This document shows, in pieces, positions 31,267-41,402 of a stretch of DNA of 64,000 nt. The stretch comes from Fodinicola feengrottensis. GTDB taxonomy: Bacteria; Actinomycetota; Actinomycetes; Mycobacteriales; HKI-0501. Position 1 is the first letter of the stretch; each line of letters starts with the position of its first letter. Below the pieces are notes generated by a model. The model made no database searches and had not been told where the DNA came from. It saw only the letters and a list, made by a program, of their open reading frames with translations. A program made the position numbers and the translations under genes. Location of the stretch: assembly GCF_010993775.1 (NCBI RefSeq), contig NZ_WOTO01000013.1, forward strand, positions 96,611 through 160,610. The letters are read 5' to 3'.

Positions 31267-34128
31267 ATGACCATGTCCGAGGCGGAACTGCGCGACCGTC
31301 TGGAGGACAGCGAGCAACTGCCGTACGGGGATGCCCGTACGGCGGTGGTCGAGGAAATCCTGGTGCGGACAGACGCTCTGGGTATGTCGAAGTTGGCATT
31401 CGACGTACGAATGGAGCTGATCAGCTGCTACGAGAACGGTGCCCTGCCGGACCGGGCATTCGTGCCGTTCGCCTGGTGCCTCGCCGCTTTCGACCGCGGC
31501 GAGCTGGAGTTCAGCGCGTGGGACGCGGAACTTCTGCGCTGGTACTACAAATGGATGATCGGCGCGATGCGCCGGTTCCCGAGCATCAGCCTGGATCAGG
31601 TGTATGCGGCGCTCGCGGACATGGAGCGCCGCTATCGGGCTGGTGGGCACAGCATGCACGCGGTGCACATGTTGCGCTGTCTGGTGCACAGTCATCTCGG
31701 TGACCGGGAGGCGGCCGAGAAAGAATTCGGGAGTTGGCTTTCCAGCCCTCGCGACGAAAACAGTGACTGTGTTGGCTGCGAGCCGACCAAGCAGCTCAAC
31801 CATCACGTCTGGATGGGCCGGGACGCGGAGGGTTTGGCGCTGGCCGAGCCGGCCTTGGCGGGCGAACGCGGTTGCCGGGAGCAGCCGCAGTCGATGCTCA
31901 CCGCGATGATGTTTCCGTTGGTACGGGCCGGCCGCCTTGGCGAGGCCTGGGGCTGCGCACCAGCGGGCGTATCGGCACCATCGCGGCAACCGGGACTCGA
32001 TGGGCGACATCGCCGACCACCTGGAATTCTGTGCGCTGACCGGAAACGAGATGCGTGGGCTGGAGATTCTCACCCGGCACCTGGAGTGGGTGGACCGGCC
32101 CCGGGAGCCCTACTCGGACATGGCGTTCGCGGCCAGCGGCGCGTTGGTGGTGTTGCGGCGGCTGGAAGAACTCGGCCACGGCGATCTTTCCCTTATCCGG
32201 CCCGCTTGTGGGACCCGAGTGGCGGCCGAGGTAGCGGTCGCCGACCTGCGTGCCGAACTCACCGAGCGAGCGCTGTCCATCGCAGCCCAGTTCGATGCCC
32301 GCAACGCGAACACGTACCAGAGCGAGGTCTTGCGGAAACTCCTCGCGAGTCGGCCGTTGGTTGACCAGCTGACCGAGTCCGCCACGCCCGGCCTTACGGC
32401 GCCGGCCGCGCCGCCGGTGGAAATCCCGGAAGCGATGTCCGCCGAGGAAATCGCCCATTTCGCGGATGAGGCGCGGTGGGGCGCGTCGCGAGGAGTCCGA
32501 GGCCGGCTGGGATCGGTTGGCGGAGCTGGAAAAGGCCGGCCGGTTGCCGGCCAACCTGCGGGCACGGCTAGCCGAGGCGCGAGCCGACTCGGAACTGCAG
32601 TTCGGTTCGGTCGAAGTCGCGATCGAGCACGCGAAGGCCGCTGTCGAGGGTTATGACGGGATGGGCGACGAGTCCCGCCGGTTACGTGTGTCGGCCACCC
32701 TCGGTGCCGCGATGACCTTGCAGAAGAACCCCCCATTCCGGTGGTCTCGCGGCGGTGGAGGAAGCGTACGAGGCCGCTCAGCAGTTGAGCGAAGTGGACG
32801 TTCTGGTCGAGATCATGTTTCTCCGCAGCAGATCGCTGGCGCAGGCTGATCGCTATGACGACGCTTTGGTCGCCGCGAAGGAAACCGCCGAACGGGCCAG
32901 CCTCGCCGGCCTGCCGGTTCTGGAGTCGGAGGCACTCTGCCTCTACGGCCTGGCTCTCTGTGGTGGATCGGCCGGACGAGGGCATGGCGGCGGTGCAGCA
33001 GGCCCGGGTGTTGGCGGGCGAGGCCGGCAGCGCGTCGGTCCTGTTGCGGCAGACACAGACGCTGGCAGAGTTGTTCTATAACAACGAAAGACTGGCTGAG
33101 GCGTACGAGATGTCCGAGGCGGCGCTGGGGATCACCGCGCCGGCGACCAAGCACGTCCAGGGAATTCTGGCGCGGGTGCACGACCTGCGGTGGATGGTGC
33201 TGCGTGACGCCGGCCGGGTGGCTGACCAGGAGGCGCTGGACGAAGCCCTGGCAGCGCTGGAAAACTGGCACGCCGGCGGGGAGCGGATCGGGGCGGTGCT
33301 CGCGAGCCTGCATCTCGGGATCACGCATTTCAACCGTGAGCAGTGGTTGGACGCGGCCGAAACGCTGGAACAAACGTTGTATGGGTGGGAAGCGGCCGGC
33401 ATGGCCGAGGGGTTCGATGTTTGGGTGGCACGCTCGTTGTTGGGGACCGCTCGGTCAGGCTCGGAGAGCGTGCCGATGGTGTGGACAACCTGACCACGGC
33501 GGCCGCCGGCTTCGCCGCGCTGGGTGAACCGCGTCGGGCCGGCGAGGAACTCCTGGAGGCAGGCACGGTTTCGCTGCGACTAGGGGAATCCACCGACGCG
33601 TTGGAGCAGTTTACCGAGGCTCTGCGGATGTTTGAACAGGCTGACTGGGAATGCGGCGCGATCGTCGCGCTGCAACGCAGGGCCCGCGCGCTCTTCTGCT
33701 CCGATGACCCGGACGCGGACGAAATTTTCGAGGTGGTGCGACAGGCGTACGCGCGGGCTCTGAAATTGCCGGAGTCCGAGGAATATGACGTGGGATGGAT
33801 GAGAGCGGACGCCGCCGACGACGTGGCGCGCGCTTTGCAGCAGCGAGACGAGTTCTCGGCCGCATTGGAGATGGCACGCAACGCCGTGGACGGCTATTTG
33901 ATAGCCGGGGATCTGGAGAGTGTGGCGAGTTCCTCTGTGCTGGTGGGAAGTCTGCTGTTCGATCTTCAGGACTTCGTGGCGGCTGAGGAAATGGTGCGCC
34001 GGGTGCTGCGGGACGACCCGCCGGAAGGGGCAACGCAGCAGGCGCAGGATGTGCTGGCGAGGGTGTTGGAGGCGACCGGACGCGATTCCGAGGCGGCGGC
34101 GATGTGGGCCGAACTCTACGGCGAATAA
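31267..34128 (+). CDS. Second large TPR-repeat protein, paralogue of the upstream gene (frameshifted)
   Basis: About 950 residues after five frame repairs (near 31955, 32485, 32740, 32960 and 33440). Its N-terminal module matches the previous gene (LPYGDARTAVVEEILVRTD, DMERRYRAGGHSMHAVHML, HHVWMGRDAEG), so the pair arose by duplication. The C-terminal part is TPR-like (LHLGITHFNREQWLDAAETL, ADDVARALQQRDEFSAALEM, VLVGSLLFDLQDFVAAEE). It starts 35 nt after the upstream stop, in the same operon. It is longer than its paralogue by about 240 residues. Confidence 0.75.
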
Positions 34129-34136
34129 CGGTGGCT

Positions 34137-35621
34137 TCAGTGATGTCGTACGGCTTCGCGTAAAGCGGCTCGGTCCAGTTTGGACGATCGGCCGGTACGT
34201 GCGAAGGCGGTCACCACCGCTATCCGATCGGGCAGGGCACCCGCGTCGAGCAGGTCCGGGAGTGCGGCCCGCAGCCGGTCCTCGCGGAATCCCTCAGCGG
34301 GTACGACCGCGAGCACGACCTCCTCGTCGCCGGTGTCCGGGTCGGCGAGGCCGACGATCGCCGCCTCCGCGACTCCGGGCTGGGCGGCCACGGCCGGCTC
34401 GTAGAGGCTCGGGTAAATGTTGAAGCCGGCGCGGAGGATCATGTCCTTTTTCCGTCCCAGCAGGACAAGCTGCCCGTCTTCGTCGATCCTGGCGAGGTCG
34501 CCGGTGGCGACCTCCAGGTGTGCAGGTTCACCGAGATAGCCCAGGGCCAGGTGCGGCCCGCTGACCAGCAACTCACCGTCGTCGGCGAGTCGTACGCCCA
34601 CCCCGGGCAACGGCAGGCCGAGCAGGTCGCCGTCCAGATGGTTGAGTTTCTGTTGTGCGGTGGCCAAAGCAATGGGGAGCGCTTCGGTCATGGCGTAGAT
34701 GCTGAGAACTTCCGCGTGCGGGGCTGCGGCGATCGCCTTGCGTAGCACGGCGGGTGGGGCCGGAGCGGAGCCCAGCAGGATGTGCCGGACAGTGGCCGGG
34801 AACTGGCCGACGCGGTCGATGAGGTTCGACAGTTCCACTGGCACGGCGTAAAGATGGGTCACGTCGCGCTCGGCGATGAGATCCGGATGTCCTGGCATCG
34901 ACCAGGTCGCGCCGGCGATAAGCGCCGGCAGGCCGAGCATCAGGCCGTCGGTGTGCACCACGTCCGAAGGTCCCATCGGCAGGCGACCACGAAAAATCTC
35001 CAGGCCAGCGGCCAAAGATCCGCGAGTGTGCACGACCGCTCGCGGGTGGGCGGTGGTGCCGGACGTGAAGATGATGGCCGCTGGATCATCGAGATCTGCC
35101 TGCTCCAGCACCGGGTTCGCCGGGCCGGTGAGGCCGCGCAGCCGGACCGCTGCCGATGGCACCCCGGGCAGCCAGCGGCCGGTGTACGCGTGGCTTAGTT
35201 TCCAGCCAGGCAGGGGATCCCGCAGGTCCGGCAGCAGAATCCCGCGGCGGCGTACCAAAGCCCGTAGCGGCCCGAACGACGTGAGGGCGTAAAGCCCGCG
35301 ACTCGGCCACCACCCAGCGCGGCCGTGCGAGTTTCAGTCGGGCCTGCAAAACTCCGGGAGCCAACCCGGGATCCGCCAGCACCAGTACGCCGCCGGCGGC
35401 GACCACGCCGAGGGCCACCGCGATCGCATCAGGCGACGGCTCGACGGCGTAAAGCACTCCATCGCCGCGGGTGAGGCCGGCCGCGGTCAACCGTCGTCGC
35501 GGATCCGCAGCGCTCGCTCGGCGAAGTCGCCATATGTCAGTTTGTCCCCGCGCGCACCAATGATCGCGGTGGCTGCCGGCGTACGAGCGCATGAGTCCAG
35601 AATTTCGCGGACCAGGTCCAT
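34137..35621 (-). CDS. AMP-dependent synthetase/ligase, fatty-acyl or amino-acid activating type (frameshifted)
   Basis: ATG 35621 begins MDLVREILDSCARTPAATA; breaks near 35495 and 35305 need repair for ~490 residues. Adenylate-forming motifs: IIFTSGTTAHPRAVVHT (P-loop A3), IYAMTEALPIA (A5-like), TGDLARIDEDGQL (A7), LLGRKKDMILRAGFNIYP (A8) and the C-terminal lysine region TGRSSKLDRAAL (A10). It activates a carboxylic acid as acyl-AMP. There is no fused carrier domain. It is the last gene of an operon with a GNAT-like and an ATP-grasp enzyme, suggesting assembly of an amide-linked small molecule. Confidence 0.85.
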
Positions 35622-35627
35622 AGCACC

Positions 35628-36751
35628 TCACAACTCGTAGCGTCGGGCGAGCGGTACGGCGATTTTACTGAACAAGAAGCAAAGTGTCACCCAACCGAAC
35701 CGTTGCCGCCATCGGAGGTGGCGGACGTGGACCGCTCGATATTCAAGCTCCGGCACCGCCCCGCGGAGCCGCTTGAATTCCGCCGCTCCCGAGCTGTCGT
35801 TGAGCAGCCAGCCTTTCTGCGCGGCGAGGTCGTAGAGAATGCCACCCAGCATTCGATAGAGACCGGTCTGCTGGGGAAGCGCGGTGTCGTATCCGAAGAT
35901 TGGTGTGGTCATCACGCCGTCTCGGACGAAATAGCCGAGCACGCCGTCGATCCGGTCGTCGCGTGTCAGCGTGATATACGTGATGGTGCCGCGTGCGAGC
36001 GTTTCGCGGACGAAATGCTCGTTGAACTGTGGATTGTTGCTGGAGTATTTGTCCAGATAGAGGTTGTTGTAGAGCTCGACCAGACGTGGCACTTCGGCCG
36101 GACCGGGCTCGCCGATCCGGTAGCCGCGGCGGTCGACAAGCAGCAGATCCCGTCGCCACCGGCGGCGCAGTTTGCCGGCATGGTCGCACGGGCGGGCCAG
36201 CGCGATCTGCCGCCCCGGTACGAGCAGGCAGCCAGCGGCCACGCAGGCCTGAATGAGGGTGTTGTTGACCGAGCAGAAGCCGATGGCGTGGTGCGGAAAA
36301 TGGCTTCGCAGAAATGCCGTCACCGCAGCCACCTGGCCAGCGCTCAGGGCCGGATAGAGGTTGGTGGACAGCAGCCAGTTGTTGACCAGGACGACCTTGT
36401 TGACGCTGCAGAAACGACAGAGCAGGCCCACGACGACGAGAGAGCGGTGGAAAGTGTCGAACGAAGGGCGCGATTTTTCAGCAACCGCAGCTCTTCCTTC
36501 GCGTACGTCACATAATGCGTGTAAGGCGAGCACACATACGAGTTGTCGTAGTCGGTGGTGTTCCAGGAGACCGGCAGGATCACCGAGTCGTCAACGAACA
36601 GCGCGCCGTACGTCGTACGAATGTTGTCCACGAATCGGTCCGGTCCCTGGGTGATCAGTGGCGTCAGATAGTCGCGGGCATAGCGGCCGTTCTCGGTGTC
36701 CGGCCAGCGTAGGTCCACGAGGTTCGCGCTGGTGTAAAGCTCGACCGTCAC
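35628..36751 (-). CDS. GNAT-fold acyltransferase-like protein (frameshifted)
   Basis: GTG 36751 overlaps the TGA of the ATP-grasp gene. Repair at about 36455 joins VELYTSANLVDLRWPD, SWNTTDYDNSYVCSPY with LVNNWLLSTNLYPALS. The second half has features of an acyl-CoA N-acyltransferase fold (VPRLVELYNNLYLDKYS, YITLTRDDRIDGVLGYF, LYRMLGGILYDLAAQKG). I do not recognise a named family, and the substrate is unknown. Gene order ATP-grasp, GNAT-like, AMP ligase with 1-7 nt junctions makes a shared pathway likely. Confidence 0.6.
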
Positions 36752-37865
36752 TGGCCGTCCCACTCGATGTCGGAGGTGGAGCATGCGATCGGCGATCGGT
36801 GGGTCCGGGCCGCCTGCCACAGATTGTGGCCCAGAACGGCGAACTGCGCCCAGAACGGCCGGCGATCACCCGGCACCGCGATCACGTCGTACGAGCCGCG
36901 GACGACTTGCGTCCACCGCCTCAGCTCGCGCCGAGACCGGACCGAGGCCAGCCCGAAAGAGAACATCGCCATCGCGATCATGGCTCGCGCATCGGCCGCC
37001 GGCCGCAGGGTTTGTGCTGGTAGGGCACCGAACATCAGGTCGGCCAACTCGTCGCCGAGCAGGTGGACACCGCTGGTGGCCCGCGGATTACATTCCAGCG
37101 GCAGTGCCTCACCGGCGTCGGTGACGATGAAATCGAAGGCGATGTGGCCGTCCGCCGGGAATCCCTTGACGAATCGCCGCACCCAAGCCTCGATTTCGGG
37201 CTGGTCACAGGGTTCGAAGGCGATACACGCACCGGGGCCGGCGGTGAACTCTGTCGCGTATGCCGCATGTGCGAGCAGCCGTCCGCCGGACGCGACCGAG
37301 TACGTGCAGATTTGTTGGCCGGTCAGGAATTCCTGCGCCACCCACGGCTGTTCCGCGCTGATGTGCACTGCGGGCGGCGAATCGCGCACTGTCCGGACTT
37401 GGGTGCCGAAGCGGAAAAAAGACTGGCTTGAGCACGTACGGCCGCGGAATGTCCCGCCAAATCCCGGGGCGAGGTGATCAACCAGGTGGCCGGCACTGGC
37501 AAGCCCAGTGCGCGGGCCGCCTCGATGAACTCCCACTTGCTGTGCAGCCGCCGCAAAACCTGCAGCGGCGCGGCCAGCACCTCGCAGGGCAACGCGTCCA
37601 AGCCGCGGGAGACAGCGAAAATCTCCTCGCAGGTGGGCACGATCAGGTCGATTTCCTCGCGCCGGACGATATCGGCAAGTGCGGCAACGAAAGCCGCCGG
37701 CCGTTGTCGTGGAGGCGGCACCCGGTGCGTACGAGCGACGGCTCTGGACCGTCCGCACAGCTGCGCGGAAACGCTCTCGGCGACCACCACCACCCGCGCG
37801 CCGCGGCGGGCGAACTTGCGGGCCAAATCCAGCGCGACCGGCGCCCGTCCGCCGGTGATCAGCAC
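36748..37865 (-). CDS. ATP-grasp carboxylate-amine ligase-like protein (frameshifted)
   Basis: I place the start at GTG 37865, about 10 nt after the LigD-type polymerase stop. It begins LITGGRAPVALDLARKF, the first nucleotide-fold strand seen in PurK/carbamoyl-phosphate-like ATP-grasp enzymes, then VPTCEEIFAVSRG and SKWEFIEAARALGLPVPAT. Two breaks near 37440 and 37420 precede FFRFGTQVRTVRDSPPA. The ATP-grasp end has HIAFDFIVTDAGEALPLECNPRATSG with the Mg-binding Glu and Asn. It should form an acyl-phosphate and join it to an amine. It heads the three-gene coupled set. Confidence 0.8.
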
Positions 37866-37875
37866 AGTCTTCCGG

Positions 37876-38840
37876 CTATTTTTCGGCAGCTTCGTCCTTC
37901 GCCGCGCGGGCCCGGGCCCGGCGTTTGCCTTCGTGCATGGCAACCACCCGGGCGACCGGGATGGTGTGCCCTTCCTCGATCAGATCCGCCGGCAACGTCT
38001 GCTCAGCGGGCATCGCCTCGGCCCACGGATTTCGGTCGCCCAGCAGGGCCACGGCCGTACGAATGGTGAAATCGGCCGGCGACACCCGGTCCAGATCGCT
38101 CCAGGCGACCGGGAACGACACGGTGGCGCCGGGGCGTACGCGGGGGCTGTAGGCCGCCACAATCGTGGCGCCACCGGCCCGGGTGGAGTCGAGGAAGACC
38201 TTTCCTTGCCGGTCTTCCTTGATATACGCGGTAGTCGCGAGCGCCGGGTCGATCCGCTCGGCCCGAGCCGCCAGCGCCCGGGTCGCCGCGGCCACGTCCT
38301 CGATCGGCGGTTGGCCTTCCAGGGGCACAAAAATGTGTACACCCTTGGCGCCGCTGGTCTTGACCGCTCCAGTCATTCCGGCGTCGGCCAGTGCCTGGCG
38401 GACCAACTCGGCGCTGCGTACGCCCAACGTGAAGGCATCCGCGGAAGGCGGGTGATGTCCAGCACCAGATATGTCTGCCGGCCACCGCGAACCAGCGGCG
38501 GGTGATATTCCACTGCCCGCTGGTTCGCGAACCACAACAAGGTGCGACGATCATCGCACAGCGCGTAGGAAACCTGGCGCTTGGAGCTTTCCGCCCACAA
38601 CGACACCGTTTTCACCCACGGCGGCGTGTATTTCGGGACGTTTTTCTGCATGAACTGCGGTTGCCCGAGGCGGACTCGCACCACCGAGAGCGGGCGATCC
38701 GCCAGCTCGGGCACGATCCGGTCGGCGACCGCGTCCAGATAGTCCACCAGGTCCCGTTTGGTGGCGTCCGCGCCCTCGAACAGGGGTTGGTCGAGGTTGG
38801 TCAGCGGCACGCCGTCCCGCTCTTCGCCAGCAGCCTTCAT
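37876..38840 (-). CDS. LigD-type polymerase/primase domain protein (frameshifted)
   Basis: About 320 residues; ATG 38840. Archaeo-eukaryotic primase-like PolDom signatures: PLTNLDQPLFEG, KRDLVDYLDAVADRI, FMQKNVPKYTPPWV, YLVLDI followed (after repair) by PPSADAFTLGVR, then KTSGAKGVHIFVPL and FPVAWSDLD. The single break, near 38440, falls exactly at the catalytic DxD where one G is missing. Stand-alone PolDoms act in non-homologous end joining with Ku and a ligase; neither is in the window. It overlaps nothing but immediately precedes the ATP-grasp gene. Confidence 0.88.
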
Positions 38841-38882
38841 CGCACCACTTTCGACGATGGGGGCGCTGCAGGCAACTCCCGG

Positions 38883-39808
38883 CTACGGCTGGAGCACGAT
38901 CTTGCCGCGGGTGTGCCGCTTTTCGAGCTCCTGGAAGGCCTCTCGGACCTGGTTCGAGCGGATAGACCCTGGCGATCGGCAGATCCACTTGCCGGCCGCG
39001 ATCAGCTCGGCCAGCTCGGCGAGCACCGCGGCCGAGTCGGCTGACCCATTTCCATCCGTCTTCGTGCCGTATTTCTGCGCGTCGGCGAAATTGATGATCG
39101 TGTTTATCCGGTCCGGCTGCACGCCAAGGCCGAGCGCGAGCTCGATGTAGTCCGCACCGTACGTGTCGACGAACGCGTCGATTTTCTTTCCGCCAGCGAC
39201 GGCGGTAATGCGATCAGCGACACCGTCGCCGTACGCGACCGGAATGACACCGTGGTCGACAAGCCACTGATGATTCGACTCACTCGCGATCCCGATCACC
39301 GTCGCGCCGGCGTTCTTGGCCAGTTGGACCACCAGGCTGCCGACTCCGCCGGCCGCTCCCGATACTGCCACCGTGTCGCCTGGGTTAAGCGCGACGGCGG
39401 CCACCGCCGCATACGCGGTCGTTCCGGCGACGAAAAGCGCGCCGGCCGCCTCCCCCAGGAAACCGCACTCGGTCGTGGTGTCAGGTTTTCGGCCTCCACC
39501 AGCACAAACTCGGCATGGCTGGCGCGCTGGTGGGTGAATCCGATCACCTCGTCGCCAACGTCCACTGTGGACACTTCTGGGCCGACTTCGGTCACCACGC
39601 CAGCCAGGTCGCTGCCTTGCCCGGACGGAAAGGTCGACGGCCAGCGTTCGTGCAGCAGGCCGCGTCGAATCGTCGCTTCACCAGGATTGATTCCAGCGGC
39701 CTTCACTCGTACGAGAACCTGTCCCGCGGCCGGCGCCGGTTGGTCCACTTCCTCGACCGTCAACACGTTGACGTCACCGTATTCGGAAAGCCGCACTGCC
39801 TTGACCAT
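38883..39808 (-). CDS. NADP-dependent quinone oxidoreductase-like (zinc-less MDR) protein (frameshifted)
   Basis: ATG 39808, MVKAVRLSEYGDVNVLTVEE. The GroES-like half has GINPGEATIRRG and GSDLAGVVTEVG; the Rossmann half has VAVSGAAGGVGSLVVQLAK and VDTYGADYIELAL. Frames change near 39470, 38985 and 38955; the repaired C-terminus is DLPIARVYPLE then QVREAFQELEKRHTRGKIVL. The structural-zinc cysteines are absent, as in QorA-type reductases. It would reduce quinones or enones with NADPH. 42 nt upstream of the LigD-type gene, same strand. Confidence 0.85.
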
Positions 39809-39937
39809 CTGAACTCCTCGGAAATTCGGTCGTCTGGCGGTGGACAACAGCGCCCGACGCCCGGGCATTCCCGCCGGGACCGGTCTCGCGGATGCCGGGT
39901 TAGCGTGCGGGCGGAGTGCGGACAGTGAGGAGTGGGC

Positions 39938-40328
39938 GTGGATTTGCCGCCGGGGGGGGGGGGTAGCGGTGTTGCCGGCGGGCGAGCTCCCACCGGCGCC
40001 GGCCGGAACATTGTTTGTGCTGGGCGCCTACGGCGGGATGCGGGTGGCGCCGACCGCACGGTTCCGGCTGGTCTTTGGCCGAAACGAGCCGTACGTGCAC
40101 GTGTCGGTCGGTGTCGACGACCCGTACGTCAGCCGCGAGCAGGGTCACATCAGTCGGATCGGATCCCAGTGGATCCTGCGAAATGTCGGGCGGGTGCCGA
40201 TCCGGCTGCCGGGCTCTCGGCTGGTTTAGGGCGGTGGCAGCGAAAAACTGCTGGAAGCCTACACTCCGCTGCTCATCGTGTGCCCGCGCCGCGAACACCT
40301 GCTGGAGGTTCGGATCGCGCCGGGCTGA
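39938..40328 (+). CDS. FHA-domain protein (frameshifted at a 12-G run)
   Basis: GTG 39938 with AGTGAGGA just upstream. A run of 12 G at 39952-39963 and a second break near 40230 disturb the frame. The product contains RLVFGRNEPYVHVSVGVDD, PYVSREQGHISRIGSQWIL and RNVGRVPIRLPGSRLV, i.e. the GR, SxxH-like and NxG features of a forkhead-associated domain, plus LLEVRIAPG at the end. FHA domains bind phosphothreonine peptides. It stands alone, without a kinase nearby. Confidence 0.65.
39952..39963 (+). repeat. Homopolymer run of 12 G
   Basis: Twelve consecutive G near the 5' end of the FHA gene. Reading frames on either side differ by one base, so the true length is uncertain. Confidence 0.9.
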
Positions 40329-40330
40329 GG

Positions 40331-40624
40331 TCAGCTGACCTTTCCCGGATCGTTCGGGTGCGACTCCAGCGGGGTGACCTTCACCGTCATCCATGGCCGC
40401 AACGGCAGCGTGTCCAGCACCTTGGCCTGTAGCTCGGCCTCGTCTGCGGCGAGCCAGATGCCGAGGCTGCGTTTTTCGCCCACCGGGCGCCACAACCGCG
40501 CGAGATGGCCGGCGGCGACGAGTTCCTTCGCCCGTACGGCTTCGGCGGCCCGGCGCTCATCGACCTCGGCCTGCGGGGTGCCCTCCGGAGGCGTGGTGGT
40601 GATTTCTACCAGGAACTCCTGCAT
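40331..40624 (-). CDS. catC: Muconolactone delta-isomerase-like protein
   Basis: Intact, 97 residues, MQEFLVEITTTPPEGTPQA, then RAKELVAAGHLARLWRPVGEKRSLGIW and LPLRPWMTVKVTPLESHPND, which covers the whole CatC family. CatC converts muconolactone to 3-oxoadipate enol-lactone in the catechol branch of the beta-ketoadipate pathway. No catA or catB is next to it; the enolase-superfamily gene at 4.5 kb is distant. It may therefore act on another small lactone. Confidence 0.82.
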   Translation of the reverse strand: MQEFLVEITTTPPEGTPQAEVDERRAAEAVRAKELVAAGHLARLWRPVGEKRSLGIWLAADEAELQAKVLDTLPLRPWMTVKVTPLESHPNDPGKVS

Positions 40625-40682
40625 TGCCGTGCTCCGCTCGACGGTGGCGTCACTTGCCGCACTCAGCAGATCATGGCACAGG

Positions 40683-40759
40683 CAAGCGCCGTGCGACGGT
40701 GCTGCCGGACCGACTCTGGTGGGGAGAGGCGATCCACCAGCGCTGACGCACGGCGCTTG
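40683..40759 (-). terminator. Long-loop inverted repeat, possible terminator
   Basis: 13-bp perfect arms CAAGCGCCGTGCG / CGCACGGCGCTTG, separated by 51 nt, downstream of the small secreted protein gene and upstream of catC. The loop itself can fold. A terminator is likely but not certain. Confidence 0.45.
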
Positions 40760-40776
40760 TGTCTCGGGGAAGGAAC

Positions 40777-41136
40777 TTACGGGCGGGTGCCGATGCTCCA
40801 GTTGTGCCGAAAATCGTCCGAGGTGCGCAAGGTGTAGTTCCCGGCGGGAACGTTTCGGCACACCCACGACCTCGGCGGGTCGTTTGTCGTGTACGTGGCG
40901 GAGCAAACGCCGTCGACCTGCCACTGCAGGTTCCGCTGCGGGCCGCCGATGGCGTCGATGTCGATGCTCAGCGTGCCGCCGCCGAAGCTGAAGCCGTTGA
41001 AGCATTCGAACGTGTTGGTGCAGGGTTTGTGGGACGACGCCATCGCCGGGCTAGCCGTGGCGGCCAGGGCGGACCCGGCGATGACCACAGTGCCGGTGGC
41101 GGCCAGGAGCAGCCTCGACCATTTTGTGCTGTTCAA
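40777..41136 (-). CDS. Small secreted four-Cys protein
   Basis: I place the start at TTG 41136 because AAAGGA lies 9 nt upstream and the signal peptide then begins properly (NSTKWSRLLLAATGTVVIAGS, cleavage near ASPAMASS). The mature part is about 85 residues with Cys in CTNTFECF, VDGVCSATY and SWVCRN, so two disulfides are possible. Family not recognised. It is divergent from the lanthipeptide precursor and shares a mirror-image regulatory array with it, so co-expression is likely. Confidence 0.65.
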   Translation of the reverse strand: MNSTKWSRLLLAATGTVVIAGSALAATASPAMASSHKPCTNTFECFNGFSFGGGTLSIDIDAIGGPQRNLQWQVDGVCSATYTTNDPPRSWVCRNVPAGNYTLRTSDDFRHNWSIGTRP

Positions 41137-41215
41137 AACAACGTGTCCTTTCGTCGGCGTGAGCAGTCCCTCTTCTGCCGGCGTACGTGCCGACCATTGG
41201 ATCAAATCAAAGAGT

Positions 41216-41244
41216 CGTGTCATGGCGTTGTCATGGCGTTGTTA
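41216..41244 (-). promoter_or_regulatory. Heptamer array facing the secreted-protein gene
   Basis: Read on the minus strand: TAACAAC gcca TGACAAC gcca TGACACG, i.e. three heptamers with 4-nt spacers (11-bp period). The proximal edge is 80 nt from the start codon at 41136. The architecture is that of SARP/OmpR-family binding sites. Confidence 0.65.
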
Positions 41245-41294
41245 CCGGCTCTGACCCGCGTGAGGACGAATGCGGTGGCGCGTGTGCACGCTCA

Positions 41295-41323
41295 TGACAA
41301 CGGGGTGACAACGAGATGACAAC
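41295..41323 (+). promoter_or_regulatory. Heptamer array facing the lanthipeptide precursor
   Basis: TGACAAC gggg TGACAAC gaga TGACAAC: three identical heptamers with 4-nt spacers. The proximal edge is 80 nt before the precursor ATG, the mirror image of the other array. Confidence 0.7.
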
Positions 41324-41332
41324 CCTGGCTGG

Positions 41333-41360
41333 TTGGCTTCGGACTGTCATCGGCTACAGA
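41333..41360 (+). promoter_or_regulatory. Candidate promoter of the lanthipeptide precursor
   Basis: TTGGCT (41333-41338), 16-bp spacer, TACAGA (41355-41360), starting 9 nt downstream of the heptamer array, as expected for an activated promoter with a weak -35. Confidence 0.4.
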
Positions 41361-41402
41361 ACGGTGACGTGGGTTTCCGATTTCAACGAAAGGCGGGTAG
41401 TC

